From: Calditrichaceae bacterium
GTDB taxonomy: Bacteria > Calditrichota > Calditrichia > RBG-13-44-9 > J075
Reading direction: 5' to 3'
Assembly: GCA_013360445.1 (NCBI GenBank)
Contig: JABWBP010000004.1
Span: forward strand, 1 to 64,000
Length of the DNA stretch: 64,000 nucleotides
Position 1 is the stretch's first letter. Every line of letters starts with the position of its first letter. Below are positions 33,901-42,496 of the stretch, one piece after another. The notes below the pieces were generated by a model that was given only the letters and a program-made list of their open reading frames with translations, was not told the DNA's origin and did not search any database. A program made the translations under genes and the position numbers.

Positions 33901-34002
33901 GACCAACGCCGGGACCGGGACGCTGCGGGGAAGATCCCGTGGTTTTTTTTCACCCGGGGCAATTTCCCAGACGCCGTTCAGGCTGATTTTTTGATAACTC
34001 AC
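30955..34002 (-). CDS. GH2-like glycoside hydrolase with C-terminal discoidin (F5/8-type) domain
   Basis: A 1015-residue protein: sugar-binding jelly roll (about 5-155), Ig-like domain, and TIM barrel from about 270. The GH2 acid/base Glu is E384 in WDPLNES and the nucleophile is E452 in VMVNEYNW. A middle region (about 690-880) has a glutamine-amidotransferase-like look (LVLINGSAIAG, GGVVIVQEPES). The last 140 residues form a discoidin-like domain (IRMDLGKRIQLHQLIVAGD). No signal peptide is visible from the GTG start at 34002 (AGGAA upstream), so it may be cytoplasmic or exported by other means. Specificity unknown; a beta-galactosidase, glucuronidase or mannosidase activity is possible. Confidence 0.85.
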   Translation of the reverse strand: MSYQKISLNGVWEIAPGEKKPRDLPRSVPVPALVDAAEPELSWEKYDYFWYRTVFSLPDQVQFEKVYLQLEQVQYGTEIWLNNHKIGGDIPCYTSQEFDLTPFINSAGENELLVRVGAKHTLPEHAAAGQDFEKIAWIPGIWGDVWLHLYGTGRVEWTRIIPDLAEGKIRLHSEIENFSEKEQLFAVQYRVREKKNDRIATTCPPFNLQVPARSTAALDSEIALPDFTPWSPENPFLYVLEVSLVHREQVCHQRELTFGMRRFEVRGRHFYLNGKRRRLLGGNIPFHRLLNDPRRGALPWDMEWVKKAFIDIPREHNMCFFRFHLGRAYNRWYDLADEYGILLQDEWMFWTSTGTAEQIEKEFRAWLKEHGHHPSIIIWDPLNESEDSCITKEIVPRLKAEIDPTRPWEMVDFGEDHPYIYSLGPVLNGEKFGYSRSIFDLQNSSTPVMVNEYNWWWLDSAGNPTPLTQIVMERWLGRNPAKEMLLTHQAFLISELTELWRRLDIDGIMPFVYLSCDGGMTANWFSGKLAELKPKPVLAALKNAFSPLGVSIELWDRHFLAGEQRAINIYLFNDTGSEQTVRVQVEFLPGEALPIIEEIFSLEDGEHRVLPLKLAFPPKPGNYTLRAGILNKQGAEIARSEKPVFVFAPVEWSLVGKLPSLVLLDNDPSQEIQRFLEKSGVAPRSLAEGIENARLVLINGSAIAGLDSAAVRRLTHFVENGGVVIVQEPESGAASEARFPLLKDLDLVVQPRRDEERGGYDSYVFPENPSHFLWNGIEPEHLRMFNGGLGGEIVSRHNVRPTAPYNAPARCHLSLRVPAVMEIPRGKGWVVISRIQVRGRLLPAGLQSSERPEASFPELYRRRYDPAAEQYFRNLLAHYAEQGAYQREIRQKISPSSPYIAHLQSSSGEIHDPGNGSLEIHWGGRIQKPQWIRMDLGKRIQLHQLIVAGDVVFPRSVEIHTSDDNRRWNLFRRISASESQILKIPLQNLSAQYLRVDCLENGGKGGYSIWKIKIE

Positions 34003-34021
34003 CTGATTCCTCTCTCAAATA

Positions 34022-35914
34022 TCAGCGTAGCAGCAGCATTTTACGGGTTATCGCGGATTCCCGGGAACGCAGCCGGTAGTAATAAATTCCCGAAGGTAAA
34101 TTCCCGGCAGTAAAGCGCGCCTCTTGCTCGCCTGCGGCCAGAAACTTCTCACCATAGATTTGCTGCACCTTTTGCCCCAGGGTATTAAAAATCTCCAGGG
34201 TTATTTTGCCGGATTTGGGCAGGCGAAAGCGAATCACCGTCTCCCCGTTGAAAGGGTTAGGATAATTTTGCTGCAATTCGAGTCGCCCCGGGATGGATCC
34301 CTCCTGAGGATCAATCCCGGTGGAACTAAAACCCAGCGCCGCCATCATCCCCGGAATTTCCGGATTAGACATGAAAAGATTCCACAACAATTGAGAGCGG
34401 TAATTTTCGATCATCACGATAATCGGCCCCTGGTCGATGGCGATGTAGCTGCCGGCAAACCAGTTCTGATTCAAATTGAAGGCGTCTTTGAAGCCGTACT
34501 GCCCCCACAGGGAAGCGCCCAGGGTGTAGTAAAAATACTCCATCGCCGCGATGGATTCATCGGGGGTGTAGGGCATGGAGCTGAGCGCCGCCGATGGGGT
34601 GATGGTTCCGTTGTCCACTCCCCAGATGTTGTAGGGCGCGTGGGCGCTGTAGCCCCAGGGATCATCGCTGGCGGTAAGCCCCCAGCATAAGGAATCGTAA
34701 CCGCTATGCCCGAGGGGATTGTCGATGCTGTAAGCGTGATGGATCAGGGCGATGTTGCGGCTGTTATCGAAGTAATTAGTGTAACCGTCGGCTTTATCGC
34801 GGGGATCGAAGCCTAAAAAAGAGTAATGGGTGAAGAAAAGCGGCCCTCCGTAATCCGGCCCCACCCACTGGGTAAATCCGTAAAATGTCTTTCCGTTCAA
34901 GTAGGGATACGCGCCGGTGCGCGCCCAGCCGATGTGATAGCAGCTTGGGGGAACCGGGTGAGTGGGCGAGGCCACCGCTAACAGGTACACGATCATCGCC
35001 TCGTTGTAACCGCGAATCTGCATGTTCATCTGCCAGCCGTAGTTGGGCGACCAGTGCCAGTACAGCGAAGTTCCGTTGAGATAGCGGCGATACCAGTCCC
35101 ATTCCACCTCTTCCCACAACTGGGTAGCGCGTGCGCGGATCTCGGTTTCTACGGAGTCGCTGCCGGTGTAATACTGCCGCACCGTAAGCAGCCCCTGCAC
35201 CAGGTAAGAAGTTTCCACCAGGTCCCCGCCGTTGTCGTACTGGCTGAAGGGGATAGTCTGCCCGGTGGAGCCGTTGATCCAGTGCGCCCAGGCCCCGTGG
35301 TAGCGGATGGCGTTATTTTGCAGAAAGCGGATGATCTTCAGGGTGCGGGCGGCGGCGGCTTGCCGGGCAACAAACCCCCGCTCCGCACCGGCAATCAGCG
35401 CCATCAGCCCGAAACCGGTGCCCCCGCTGGCGCAGACGTCGCCGGAGTTGAGGCGCTCCCGCGCCATGCCGCTTACCGGGTGGCCGTAATCGTAAAAATA
35501 ACGGAAGGTTGCTTCCTGAACCGAGGTGAGCAGCTCTTCGGTGCTCATGGCATGGGAGGTTGCCGCCGCCGTATCGGATGGCGCGGATTCATTCAAATTG
35601 GCGCCAACGGCAGTAAGGTAGTAATAATAAGTCTGATTATTCCGCCCGAAGAAATCACTGTAAACCGGATCTGGGTGAGGCGCAGCATTGAGGCGGGCAA
35701 ATGGCCCATTTTGCGATTCGGAACGGTAAATGAAAAAACCTTCGACATCCGAATCGCCGGGAACATTCCAGGCCAGGTCGATTCTGCTGTCGTGGCCGGC
35801 GGCGGAGAGACCCGCCGGTATATCAGAGTGCTCCCTTCTGACAAGGTTCGGAGCCTGAGCAAAGGCAATATCGAAAGCGCCCAGAAATGTGAGTAAAAGC
35901 AGCCATTTTTGCAT
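34022..35914 (-). CDS. Secreted GH144-like (PF10091) beta-glucanase with Fn3 and T9SS domains
   Basis: A 630-residue secreted protein: signal peptide, a fibronectin III-like domain (about 35-120; IDLAWNVPGDSDVEGFFIYRSE), a PF10091 glycoamylase-type (alpha/alpha)6 barrel (about 125-530; SVQEATFRYFYDY, WHWSPNYGWQMNMQIRGYNEAM, SYIAIDQGPIIVMIENYRS), and a C-terminal T9SS sorting domain (QNYPNPFNGETVIRF to KMLLLR). PF10091 includes GH144 endo-beta-1,2-glucanases, so it probably cuts polymeric glucan at the cell surface. It lies between the GH3 and GH2-like genes. GGAG precedes the ATG. Confidence 0.87.
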   Translation of the reverse strand: MQKWLLLLTFLGAFDIAFAQAPNLVRREHSDIPAGLSAAGHDSRIDLAWNVPGDSDVEGFFIYRSESQNGPFARLNAAPHPDPVYSDFFGRNNQTYYYYLTAVGANLNESAPSDTAAATSHAMSTEELLTSVQEATFRYFYDYGHPVSGMARERLNSGDVCASGGTGFGLMALIAGAERGFVARQAAAARTLKIIRFLQNNAIRYHGAWAHWINGSTGQTIPFSQYDNGGDLVETSYLVQGLLTVRQYYTGSDSVETEIRARATQLWEEVEWDWYRRYLNGTSLYWHWSPNYGWQMNMQIRGYNEAMIVYLLAVASPTHPVPPSCYHIGWARTGAYPYLNGKTFYGFTQWVGPDYGGPLFFTHYSFLGFDPRDKADGYTNYFDNSRNIALIHHAYSIDNPLGHSGYDSLCWGLTASDDPWGYSAHAPYNIWGVDNGTITPSAALSSMPYTPDESIAAMEYFYYTLGASLWGQYGFKDAFNLNQNWFAGSYIAIDQGPIIVMIENYRSQLLWNLFMSNPEIPGMMAALGFSSTGIDPQEGSIPGRLELQQNYPNPFNGETVIRFRLPKSGKITLEIFNTLGQKVQQIYGEKFLAAGEQEARFTAGNLPSGIYYYRLRSRESAITRKMLLLR

Positions 35915-35974
35915 GGTATTTTCTCCATAACTGTAAGACCGGCATCTCTGTCGGTCGCTCTTGTCAACGGCAAA

Positions 35975-38263
35975 CTAAAGTTTGCCACTCCTGATCTCAA
36001 ACCGCGCCTCCTGCACCTCTACAGAATTCCCTCCCAGGAACACTTTGAAAAATCCCGGCTCCACCACCCATTGCATCTCCTGATTGTAAAACGCCAGATC
36101 CTCGAAGGTGAGTTGGAAGGTTACGGTTTGGGTTTCCCCCGGTTCAAGATGAATGCGCCGGAAACCGCGCAATTGTTTCACCGGGCGGGTCACGCTGGCC
36201 ACTTCATCCTGAATATAAAACTGCACCACCTCGTCGCCGGGGCGTTTGCCGGTGTTGGTTACGTTCACTTCTACCGTGAGAGTGTCAATAAACTCCATCT
36301 CCGGGACGCTGAGGCGGGGAGCGCCATATTCAAACGTGGTGTAACTCAACCCGTAGCCGAAGGGGTAGAGCGGGGTGAAGGGCAAATCCAGGTATTGAGA
36401 GGTGTAATGTTCCCCTGCTATTGGGGGGCGGCCGGTGTTTTTATGATTATAGTAAATAGGGATTTGCCCTGCCGAACGGGGAAAGGTCGCCGGGAGTTTG
36501 CCGCCGGGATTATAATCGCCGAATAAAACATCTGCCGCCGCGGGGCCGGTCTGCACCCCCAGAAACCAGGTTTCCAGGATAGCGGGCACATTCTCTGCTC
36601 CGAAGGAGCCTTCGACCAGCCAGTTGATAGAGAGCGGGCGGCCGTTCATCAGCACCACCACCAACGGCTTTCCCACGGCATGAATGGCCCTGGCGAGCGC
36701 CTCCTGCTCTCCCGGAAGATCGAGGCTGGCGCGGTTGGAGGCTTCGCCGGACATCCCCGCGGTTTCCCCTAACACCAGGATCACCGCTTCGGCAGACTTT
36801 GCGGCCTGAATCGCCCGGGCAAATCCGCCCCTGTCGGTAAAAGTTTTCTTATCATACCCCTCCGCGTACAGTATTTTGGCAGAGGCCGGCAACGCACGTT
36901 CGATTCCCTCTAACAGCGTCACCACGTCTGCGGTGTCCCCCGCGCCGCTCCAGGGGCCTAAAGAGGAGCGGCGATCATCCGCCAGCGCTCCGATAACCGC
37001 CAGGGTTTTCAGGTTTTTGGAGAGCGGCAGAATTTCCTTTTCATTTTTCAGCAGCACGATGGATTTACGCGCCATTTCCCGCGCAGCGGCGAGATGCTCC
37101 GGCGTCAACAAAGAAGTTTTTTCCCGCTCCGCATCGTGGTAGCGGTAAGGATCGTCGAACAAACCTAAGCGGTATTTGGCTTCCAGCACCCGCCGCACCG
37201 CCTGATCGACCAGCGCTTCATCCAGTTTCCCCTGGCGCACCAATTCCTCCAAATCATTCCCATAGATGCCGCTGACCATGTCGATATCCACCCCGGCGGC
37301 CAATGCCAGAACGCCCGCTTCGGCGCGGTTGGCGGCCACCCCGTGGGGTTGCAGCTCCGCAACGGCGGTATAATCGCTAACCACTAACCCGGTAAAGCCC
37401 CATTCCCCCCGCAAAATATCGTTGATCATCCATCCGTTGGCGGTCATGGGAACGCCGTTGACTTCGTTGAACGCGCTCATAATCGAACCGGCGCCGGCCT
37501 GCACCGCGGCGCGGAAAGGCTCCAGGTAAATTTCCCGCAGGGTGCGCTCGGAAAGCTCCACGGTGTTGTAATCGCGGCCGCCCTCTGCGCCGCCGTAAGC
37601 GGCAAAATGCTTGGCGCAGGCCAGCAGGGTATTCGGCGCGCTCAAATCACCCCCCCGGGAGAATCCGCGCACCCGCGCCGCCGCCATTACCGAGCCGAGA
37701 TAGGGATCTTCCCCGGAACCCTCCACGATCCGCCCCCAGCGGGGATCGCGGGCGATGTCCACCATCGGGGCGAAGGTCCAGTGCAGACCCATGGCGCTTG
37801 CCTCAATCGCGGCGATGCGGGCGGAGCGCTCCACTGCTGCGGGGTCCCAACTGCCGGCTTCCGCCAGGGGAACCGGAAAAGTGGTGCGCCAGCCGTGGAT
37901 TACGTCCTCGGCAAAGAGCAGGGGAATTTTCAAGCGCGATTCTTCTACCGCAAGGCGCTGCAATTCCCGGGTATGCCCCACCCCGGCGATCCCCAGGAAC
38001 GAGCCTACCCGTCCTTCGCGGATGTATTGGCGGTACTGTTCCTTCACCGTATCATCCCGCCAGCTCCAGCGGTACTGGGCAAGCTGGCCGAGTTTTTCTT
38101 CCAGGGTCATGTGCGATAGCAGCCTGTTTATCAATTCTTGCATATTTGCCGCGCTGCTTGCCGCGGGGGCATTTCCACTTTCAGCGGTTTGGGCAAAAAA
38201 ATTCCTGAATCCCGGAAGTAAAAGAATGAGAATGATCAAGATTAGAGTTCTGTGCGGGTTCAT
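35975..38263 (-). CDS. GH3 beta-glucosidase (BglX-like)
   Basis: A 762-residue exported enzyme: signal peptide (MNPHRTLILIILILLLPGFRNFFAQ), GH3 N-terminal barrel with VDIARDPRWGRIVEGSGEDPYLG, substrate-binding KHF (about 218-220) and nucleophile D297 in GLVVSDY, the GH3 C-terminal domain (IVLLKNEKEILPL) and an Fn3-like domain (about 660-750). It would hydrolyse short glucosides such as sophorose or other gluco-oligosaccharides made by the neighbouring glucanases. Its leader, ending 15 bp before the ATG, is the second copy of the 94-bp repeat, which carries a promoter-like sequence pointing into this gene. Confidence 0.92.
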   Translation of the reverse strand: MNPHRTLILIILILLLPGFRNFFAQTAESGNAPAASSAANMQELINRLLSHMTLEEKLGQLAQYRWSWRDDTVKEQYRQYIREGRVGSFLGIAGVGHTRELQRLAVEESRLKIPLLFAEDVIHGWRTTFPVPLAEAGSWDPAAVERSARIAAIEASAMGLHWTFAPMVDIARDPRWGRIVEGSGEDPYLGSVMAAARVRGFSRGGDLSAPNTLLACAKHFAAYGGAEGGRDYNTVELSERTLREIYLEPFRAAVQAGAGSIMSAFNEVNGVPMTANGWMINDILRGEWGFTGLVVSDYTAVAELQPHGVAANRAEAGVLALAAGVDIDMVSGIYGNDLEELVRQGKLDEALVDQAVRRVLEAKYRLGLFDDPYRYHDAEREKTSLLTPEHLAAAREMARKSIVLLKNEKEILPLSKNLKTLAVIGALADDRRSSLGPWSGAGDTADVVTLLEGIERALPASAKILYAEGYDKKTFTDRGGFARAIQAAKSAEAVILVLGETAGMSGEASNRASLDLPGEQEALARAIHAVGKPLVVVLMNGRPLSINWLVEGSFGAENVPAILETWFLGVQTGPAAADVLFGDYNPGGKLPATFPRSAGQIPIYYNHKNTGRPPIAGEHYTSQYLDLPFTPLYPFGYGLSYTTFEYGAPRLSVPEMEFIDTLTVEVNVTNTGKRPGDEVVQFYIQDEVASVTRPVKQLRGFRRIHLEPGETQTVTFQLTFEDLAFYNQEMQWVVEPGFFKVFLGGNSVEVQEARFEIRSGKL

Positions 38264-38277
38264 TGTCGTTTCACTTT

Positions 38278-38371
38278 AGGGCTTTCGCCCTTTTTATTGT
38301 ACCACTGAACGCTAATGTGTTTCAATAACTCTGTGCGCTCAGTTGGGTACATTATTTTTTTCTGGCTCCCT
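38278..38371 (-). repeat. 94-bp exact repeat, copy 2, in the leader of the GH3 gene
   Basis: Identical to 8458-8551. On the minus strand it reads TTGAAA, 18 bases, TACAAT, then the GGGCGAAAGCCC hairpin, and ends 14 bp before the GH3 ATG. It could thus supply the promoter and leader of the GH3 gene. Beyond it, 38390-38520 is a decayed repeat region without a gene. Confidence 0.85.
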
Positions 38372-38526
38372 GGTGGTTAAAAATGAGCGCCAGGCCTGAG
38401 TAGCGGTTTTATGCCGTAGGCATGGCTACGCCAAAAGTTGTCGCGAAGGCTCCCCCAAGGTGGTGGCTTACGCCAAAAGACACAAAAAAATCACGAAAAA
38501 TATCAAAAATCTTAGTGAAATCCTGG

Positions 38527-39903
38527 TTACGGTTTTTTCCGGAATTCCAACACCTCCAGACCTTTGCGGATCACCGGGTCCTGCATCATCAGTTTCCAGA
38601 CCAGCCCGCTGCGGTAATTTTCGATCATGATCACGATCGGCCCCTGGTCGATGCCTAAGTAATCCTGCCCCCACCATTCTGCGGTGGGATTGAAGCCGTC
38701 GCGGAAACCGTAGGGGCCCCATAGCCCTTTTTCCCCATAGCGTTCATACATGGCCTTCAACGTGGGCAAGACGATCTCCGGGGCAAACGCGATGGAGCTG
38801 GCGGAAGCGGTGGGCGCGATGGTTCCGTCGTCGAAAAACACCAGATCCGGCCCGCTGCTGCCCCGCCCGGCGTACCCCAGGAAAGAGTGTTTCGCAGTAT
38901 TGTATGCTTCTCCCGGTCCGTCGCAGGCGGTCAAGCCCCAGATCAGCGAATCGTACCCGGCCCAGCCGCGGGGATTCTCGATGGCGTAATGCCACTGGGT
39001 GAGGGTCGCCCGGCGGGAGTTCTCGAAATAATCGATCCCTTTTTCCCGCCCGAAATCATCCCACAGTCCCCGGAAATCCACGAACATCTGCGACCACTGG
39101 TGCCCGAACAGCGGGGGAAACACCGCGTGCGCCAGCGCCGGGTAAGGTTCCCGCCAATCGTAATGGCCAAGCCATTGTTGATACGCTTTGGTTGCGCCCT
39201 GGTAATTGCTCCCCGCGGCGATCACGTAAATCAGCAGCGCCTCATTATACCCAACCCAGCCCATGTGATGAAATCCCTCTTCAGGTCTCCAGCCCATGGT
39301 AATGGTGGAAGCATATTTGCCGCTGTCGGGCATGGTCATCCAGTCCCACTTTACCCGCCGGGTGAGGGAGTCTGCCAACATGCGGATTTCCTGCTCCTCG
39401 GGGTTTTCGCGGTTAAAATATTGGGCGGCGAAGCGAATTCCGGCGATCAGCCAGCCGGTGTCCACCGTGGAGAGTTCGCAGTTCCACACCCGCTTGCCGG
39501 TTTTCATGTCGAGGAAGTGGTAATAAAATCCCTGGTAGCCGGCGGCCAGGGGATCGGCGCTTTGCTCCGCACGCCAGAAAAAGCGCAGCGCGGTGAGGGT
39601 GCGCCAGGCAGCGTCTTCCCGGGGAATCCATTTTCGCTCCGCCCCAATTGCCCAGGCCGGGAAGGCAAATCCCACTGCAGCGATGCTGGCGGGGGAATCT
39701 TCCGTGGAGCGGTCTTTTACCAGCCCGTTGGCGGGGTTGGTTTCGTGGATGAAATAGAGGAAGCTGCGGCGCTGCAGGGTATCGAGGAAGGCGGTGTCCG
39801 CCGCCGCCGGGGTATATTCCGAAAGCGGTCGAGCGGATTGCTTGCGCTCGCAATTGAACAAGCAAACCGCCATTATCAAAATAAAGATAATTTGCTTTGC
39901 CAC
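38527..39903 (-). CDS. Lipoprotein GH144-like (PF10091) beta-glucanase
   Basis: A 458-residue lipoprotein (MAKQIIFILIMAVCLFNC, lipobox Cys at about 18) with a PF10091 (alpha/alpha)6 catalytic domain: LQRRSFLYFIHETNPANGLVKDRS, then MGWVGYNEALLIYVIAAGS, SLIWGLTACDGP and YLGIDQGPIVIMIENYRSGLVWK. It is a paralogue of the T9SS-sorted enzyme at 34022, but tethered by lipid and lacking extra domains. Paired surface and periplasmic glucanases are common in glycan loci. The GTG at 39903 is preferred: it gives the lipoprotein signal and has AAAGGAAA upstream. Confidence 0.87.
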   Translation of the reverse strand: MAKQIIFILIMAVCLFNCERKQSARPLSEYTPAAADTAFLDTLQRRSFLYFIHETNPANGLVKDRSTEDSPASIAAVGFAFPAWAIGAERKWIPREDAAWRTLTALRFFWRAEQSADPLAAGYQGFYYHFLDMKTGKRVWNCELSTVDTGWLIAGIRFAAQYFNRENPEEQEIRMLADSLTRRVKWDWMTMPDSGKYASTITMGWRPEEGFHHMGWVGYNEALLIYVIAAGSNYQGATKAYQQWLGHYDWREPYPALAHAVFPPLFGHQWSQMFVDFRGLWDDFGREKGIDYFENSRRATLTQWHYAIENPRGWAGYDSLIWGLTACDGPGEAYNTAKHSFLGYAGRGSSGPDLVFFDDGTIAPTASASSIAFAPEIVLPTLKAMYERYGEKGLWGPYGFRDGFNPTAEWWGQDYLGIDQGPIVIMIENYRSGLVWKLMMQDPVIRKGLEVLEFRKKP

Positions 39904-39987
39904 GATAGAATATTTCCTTTCCCCTGTTTGGGTAGATGGGTTGAAAAAAGAGCGCCCTTCCGGCAATCCGGGATGGTGCTCCTTTTT

Positions 39988-42423
39988 TTATTCCAATACG
40001 ATCTTTACTTCGTAGCTACCCGGCGGTTGAGGCACAACCAAGTTACCCGGAAGTTTTTTGCCGTTCAAGAAAATTTCTTTCACCCCGCCGGTTTTCCCAT
40101 GCGGATTTTCGATGGTAATATGGTAAATCGCGCCGCGAAACGGGCGCACTACTTTCACCCGCGGCCACTGCGCGGGAATGCAGGGATCAATTTGCAACCC
40201 CTCCGGCAGCGCCCGCAATCCGCAAATCTCCTCAAAGGCGATGGTGAACAGCCACCCGGCGGAGCCGGTGTACCAGCTCCACCCGGCGCGACCGTAGTAG
40301 CCGGAATCCCGCCCGTCGCTGTTGCCGGGCAGGGCGTAGGGTTCCGCCACGTAACGGTCGGCGTCCCTTTGGGCGTGGAGAATGGGGTTGAGCTTGTGGA
40401 AAATGCGCAGGGCGTCCTCCGCCCGGCCCAACCGCGCCAGTGCGGTAACGCTCCAGGCAGCGGCGTGGGTGTACACCCCGCCGTTTTCCCGCAGGCCCGG
40501 CGCGTAGCGGGTAATGTAGCCGATGTATTTATCCGGTTTGTGGTAAGCGGGATGAAAAAGCTGCATCCCGGTATCGCATTCTAAGTATTTCAGCATGGCG
40601 TCGGCGATTTGCTCCCGGCGCTTTTCACCGGCCACTTCGTGGATGATCGCCCAGGTCTGGGAGTTTAGATAAATTTGATTTTCCTCGTTGGAAGGATCGC
40701 CCATGGGGGTTCCGTCGTCTTTGGTGGCGCAGATGTACCATTGCCCGTTCCAGGCGTGGGCGTTCAGCGCCTCCTTCAGCTTTGCGGCGCGCTCGCGGTA
40801 GGTTTTGGCTAATTCCGGCTGGGGAAGGGGGCTGCGTTTTTCTAAAATCTCCGCCCACTGCGCTAAAATGCCGTAAAGGAACATGCCCAGCCAGACGCTC
40901 TCGCCTTTCCAATCCAGCCCCACGGCGCTGAAACCGTCGCACCAGTCGCCGGCGCCCATCAGCGGCAGGCCGCGCTCGCTGAAGCGTCCCAGCACCACCT
41001 CAATGGCGCGGGTGCAATGCTCTTGCAGGGTTCCCTCGCCCGCATCGTAGTAGGGAATCGCCTCTTGCAGCGCCTCGTAGTCCCCGGTTTCGTTGAAATA
41101 GCGGTTGAGCATGAAGGGCAGCCAGAGGAGGTCGTCGGTCATATCCGTGGGCAACCCGATTTCGGTGAGGGGATGCCACCAGTGCAGCACGGTTCCTTTG
41201 TGGAATTGATGACGGGCGTTCAGCCGGGCGTGTTCTAACATCCGCGGCGGATCGTGCAGCAGCCAGATCTGGCTGGACTGCATCTGGTCGCGGAAACCGT
41301 AAGCGCCGGATTGCTGGTAATAGCCGGTGCGCCCCCACAGGTGCGCGGAGATGGTCTGGTATTTCAGCCACACATTCACCAACAGGTCGAAAGCGGGATC
41401 AGGAGTTTCCACTCGCGCCTGCCCGGTCAGTTCTTTCCAGAATGCTTTCACCTTCTCCAATTCTGCGCGGGCGGCGGATTCATCAGCGTATTTGCGAATG
41501 AAGAGGGCAGCCTGTTCTCCCCCAGGGAAAGGGCGGCCTCCTGCCACAAAATCTGCTCCGGCCTGTTTGTCGATCTGGCCGAGCAAGAAGATTACAGTTT
41601 TTTCTTCCCCAGGGGAGAGAGAGACATTTGCCGCCAGGGAAGCGGCGGGATCCTCGAAGCGCCCGGATGCCCCGCTGAATTCCCCATTGCGAATGCCTTT
41701 GGGATTGTGATACCCCCCGTGGCGGCCGATCAGCTTATCTTTGGAAGTATCCCACCCGGCCGGCGCTTCGCCCAGGGCGTGGAAGCCGAGATAGGGCCAG
41801 TCGGTGTTCCAGTGGCCGCGTTCCGTGGGCACTTCCCAGAGCGCTTTGGCGGCGATGATGGCATTCAACCCGGCGTTGTATCGGGTGTCGATGAACAGTT
41901 TGTGAAATTCGCGGTGGTTGTCCGGGGCGGCGCCGAGGTTCCATTCGAAATAGGAGGCTAATTGCAATCGCCGCGATTGCGCCCCGCGATTGCGCAGGGT
42001 GACAATCCAGATTTCCACCGGGTCGTCTTTGGCGGCGAAGAGCGTCCATTCACTTTCCAACTCGCCGAATTTTTGGAAGAAGGTGGTATAACCGAGGCCG
42101 TGGCGCGCTTCGTAGGCGTCGTAAGCAGACTGCACGGGTTGATAGGCCAACGAGCGCAGCGTTCCGGTATCGCGATTCCGCAAGTAAAGCCACTTGCCCC
42201 AGTCATCCCTGATCAAATCCTGGTTCCAGCGGGTCAGGCGGTTCATGTTGGTATGGGTGCGCCAGGTAAACCCGCCCCCGGCCTGGCTGACGGCGAGGCC
42301 GAAATCTCCATTGCAAATAATGTTACTCCAGGGGCGGGGCGTCTGCGGATCGGTGATGATGAATTCGTAGCCGTCTTTGGAAAAATGCCCATATTTACAG
42401 GTAAAAGCGTGATAATTTGTCAT
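39988..42423 (-). CDS. GH94 glycoside phosphorylase
   Basis: An 811-residue cytoplasmic enzyme of the cellobiose phosphorylase family. The N-terminal sandwich starts with KYGHFSKDGYEFIITDPQTPRPW. The (alpha/alpha)6 barrel has QSGAYGFRDQMQ, LHWWHPLTEIGLPTDMTDDLLWLP and the catalytic-acid motif GDWCDG (usually GDWNDG), and the C-terminal part has GRAGWSWYTGSAGW. It splits a beta-linked disaccharide or oligosaccharide with phosphate to give a sugar 1-phosphate. Length fits cellobiose- or chitobiose-type phosphorylases better than the roughly 1100-residue 1,2-beta-oligoglucan phosphorylases. The ATG at 42423 is preferred; a TTG at 42435 is possible. Confidence 0.9.
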   Translation of the reverse strand: MTNYHAFTCKYGHFSKDGYEFIITDPQTPRPWSNIICNGDFGLAVSQAGGGFTWRTHTNMNRLTRWNQDLIRDDWGKWLYLRNRDTGTLRSLAYQPVQSAYDAYEARHGLGYTTFFQKFGELESEWTLFAAKDDPVEIWIVTLRNRGAQSRRLQLASYFEWNLGAAPDNHREFHKLFIDTRYNAGLNAIIAAKALWEVPTERGHWNTDWPYLGFHALGEAPAGWDTSKDKLIGRHGGYHNPKGIRNGEFSGASGRFEDPAASLAANVSLSPGEEKTVIFLLGQIDKQAGADFVAGGRPFPGGEQAALFIRKYADESAARAELEKVKAFWKELTGQARVETPDPAFDLLVNVWLKYQTISAHLWGRTGYYQQSGAYGFRDQMQSSQIWLLHDPPRMLEHARLNARHQFHKGTVLHWWHPLTEIGLPTDMTDDLLWLPFMLNRYFNETGDYEALQEAIPYYDAGEGTLQEHCTRAIEVVLGRFSERGLPLMGAGDWCDGFSAVGLDWKGESVWLGMFLYGILAQWAEILEKRSPLPQPELAKTYRERAAKLKEALNAHAWNGQWYICATKDDGTPMGDPSNEENQIYLNSQTWAIIHEVAGEKRREQIADAMLKYLECDTGMQLFHPAYHKPDKYIGYITRYAPGLRENGGVYTHAAAWSVTALARLGRAEDALRIFHKLNPILHAQRDADRYVAEPYALPGNSDGRDSGYYGRAGWSWYTGSAGWLFTIAFEEICGLRALPEGLQIDPCIPAQWPRVKVVRPFRGAIYHITIENPHGKTGGVKEIFLNGKKLPGNLVVPQPPGSYEVKIVLE

Positions 42424-42496
42424 GGAGTATATCAAGTCCTCAGCACCTCCGTTAAAGTTAAACGCTGCGGTAGAATGTTCTGCTTCTCGCGCTATC

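Noticed and set aside
38887-40584. Plus-strand open frame of 565 codons opposite the GH144-like and GH94 genes
   Set aside because: It spans two clear genes and their spacer on the other strand and has no recognisable domain; codon pattern is that of a shadow.
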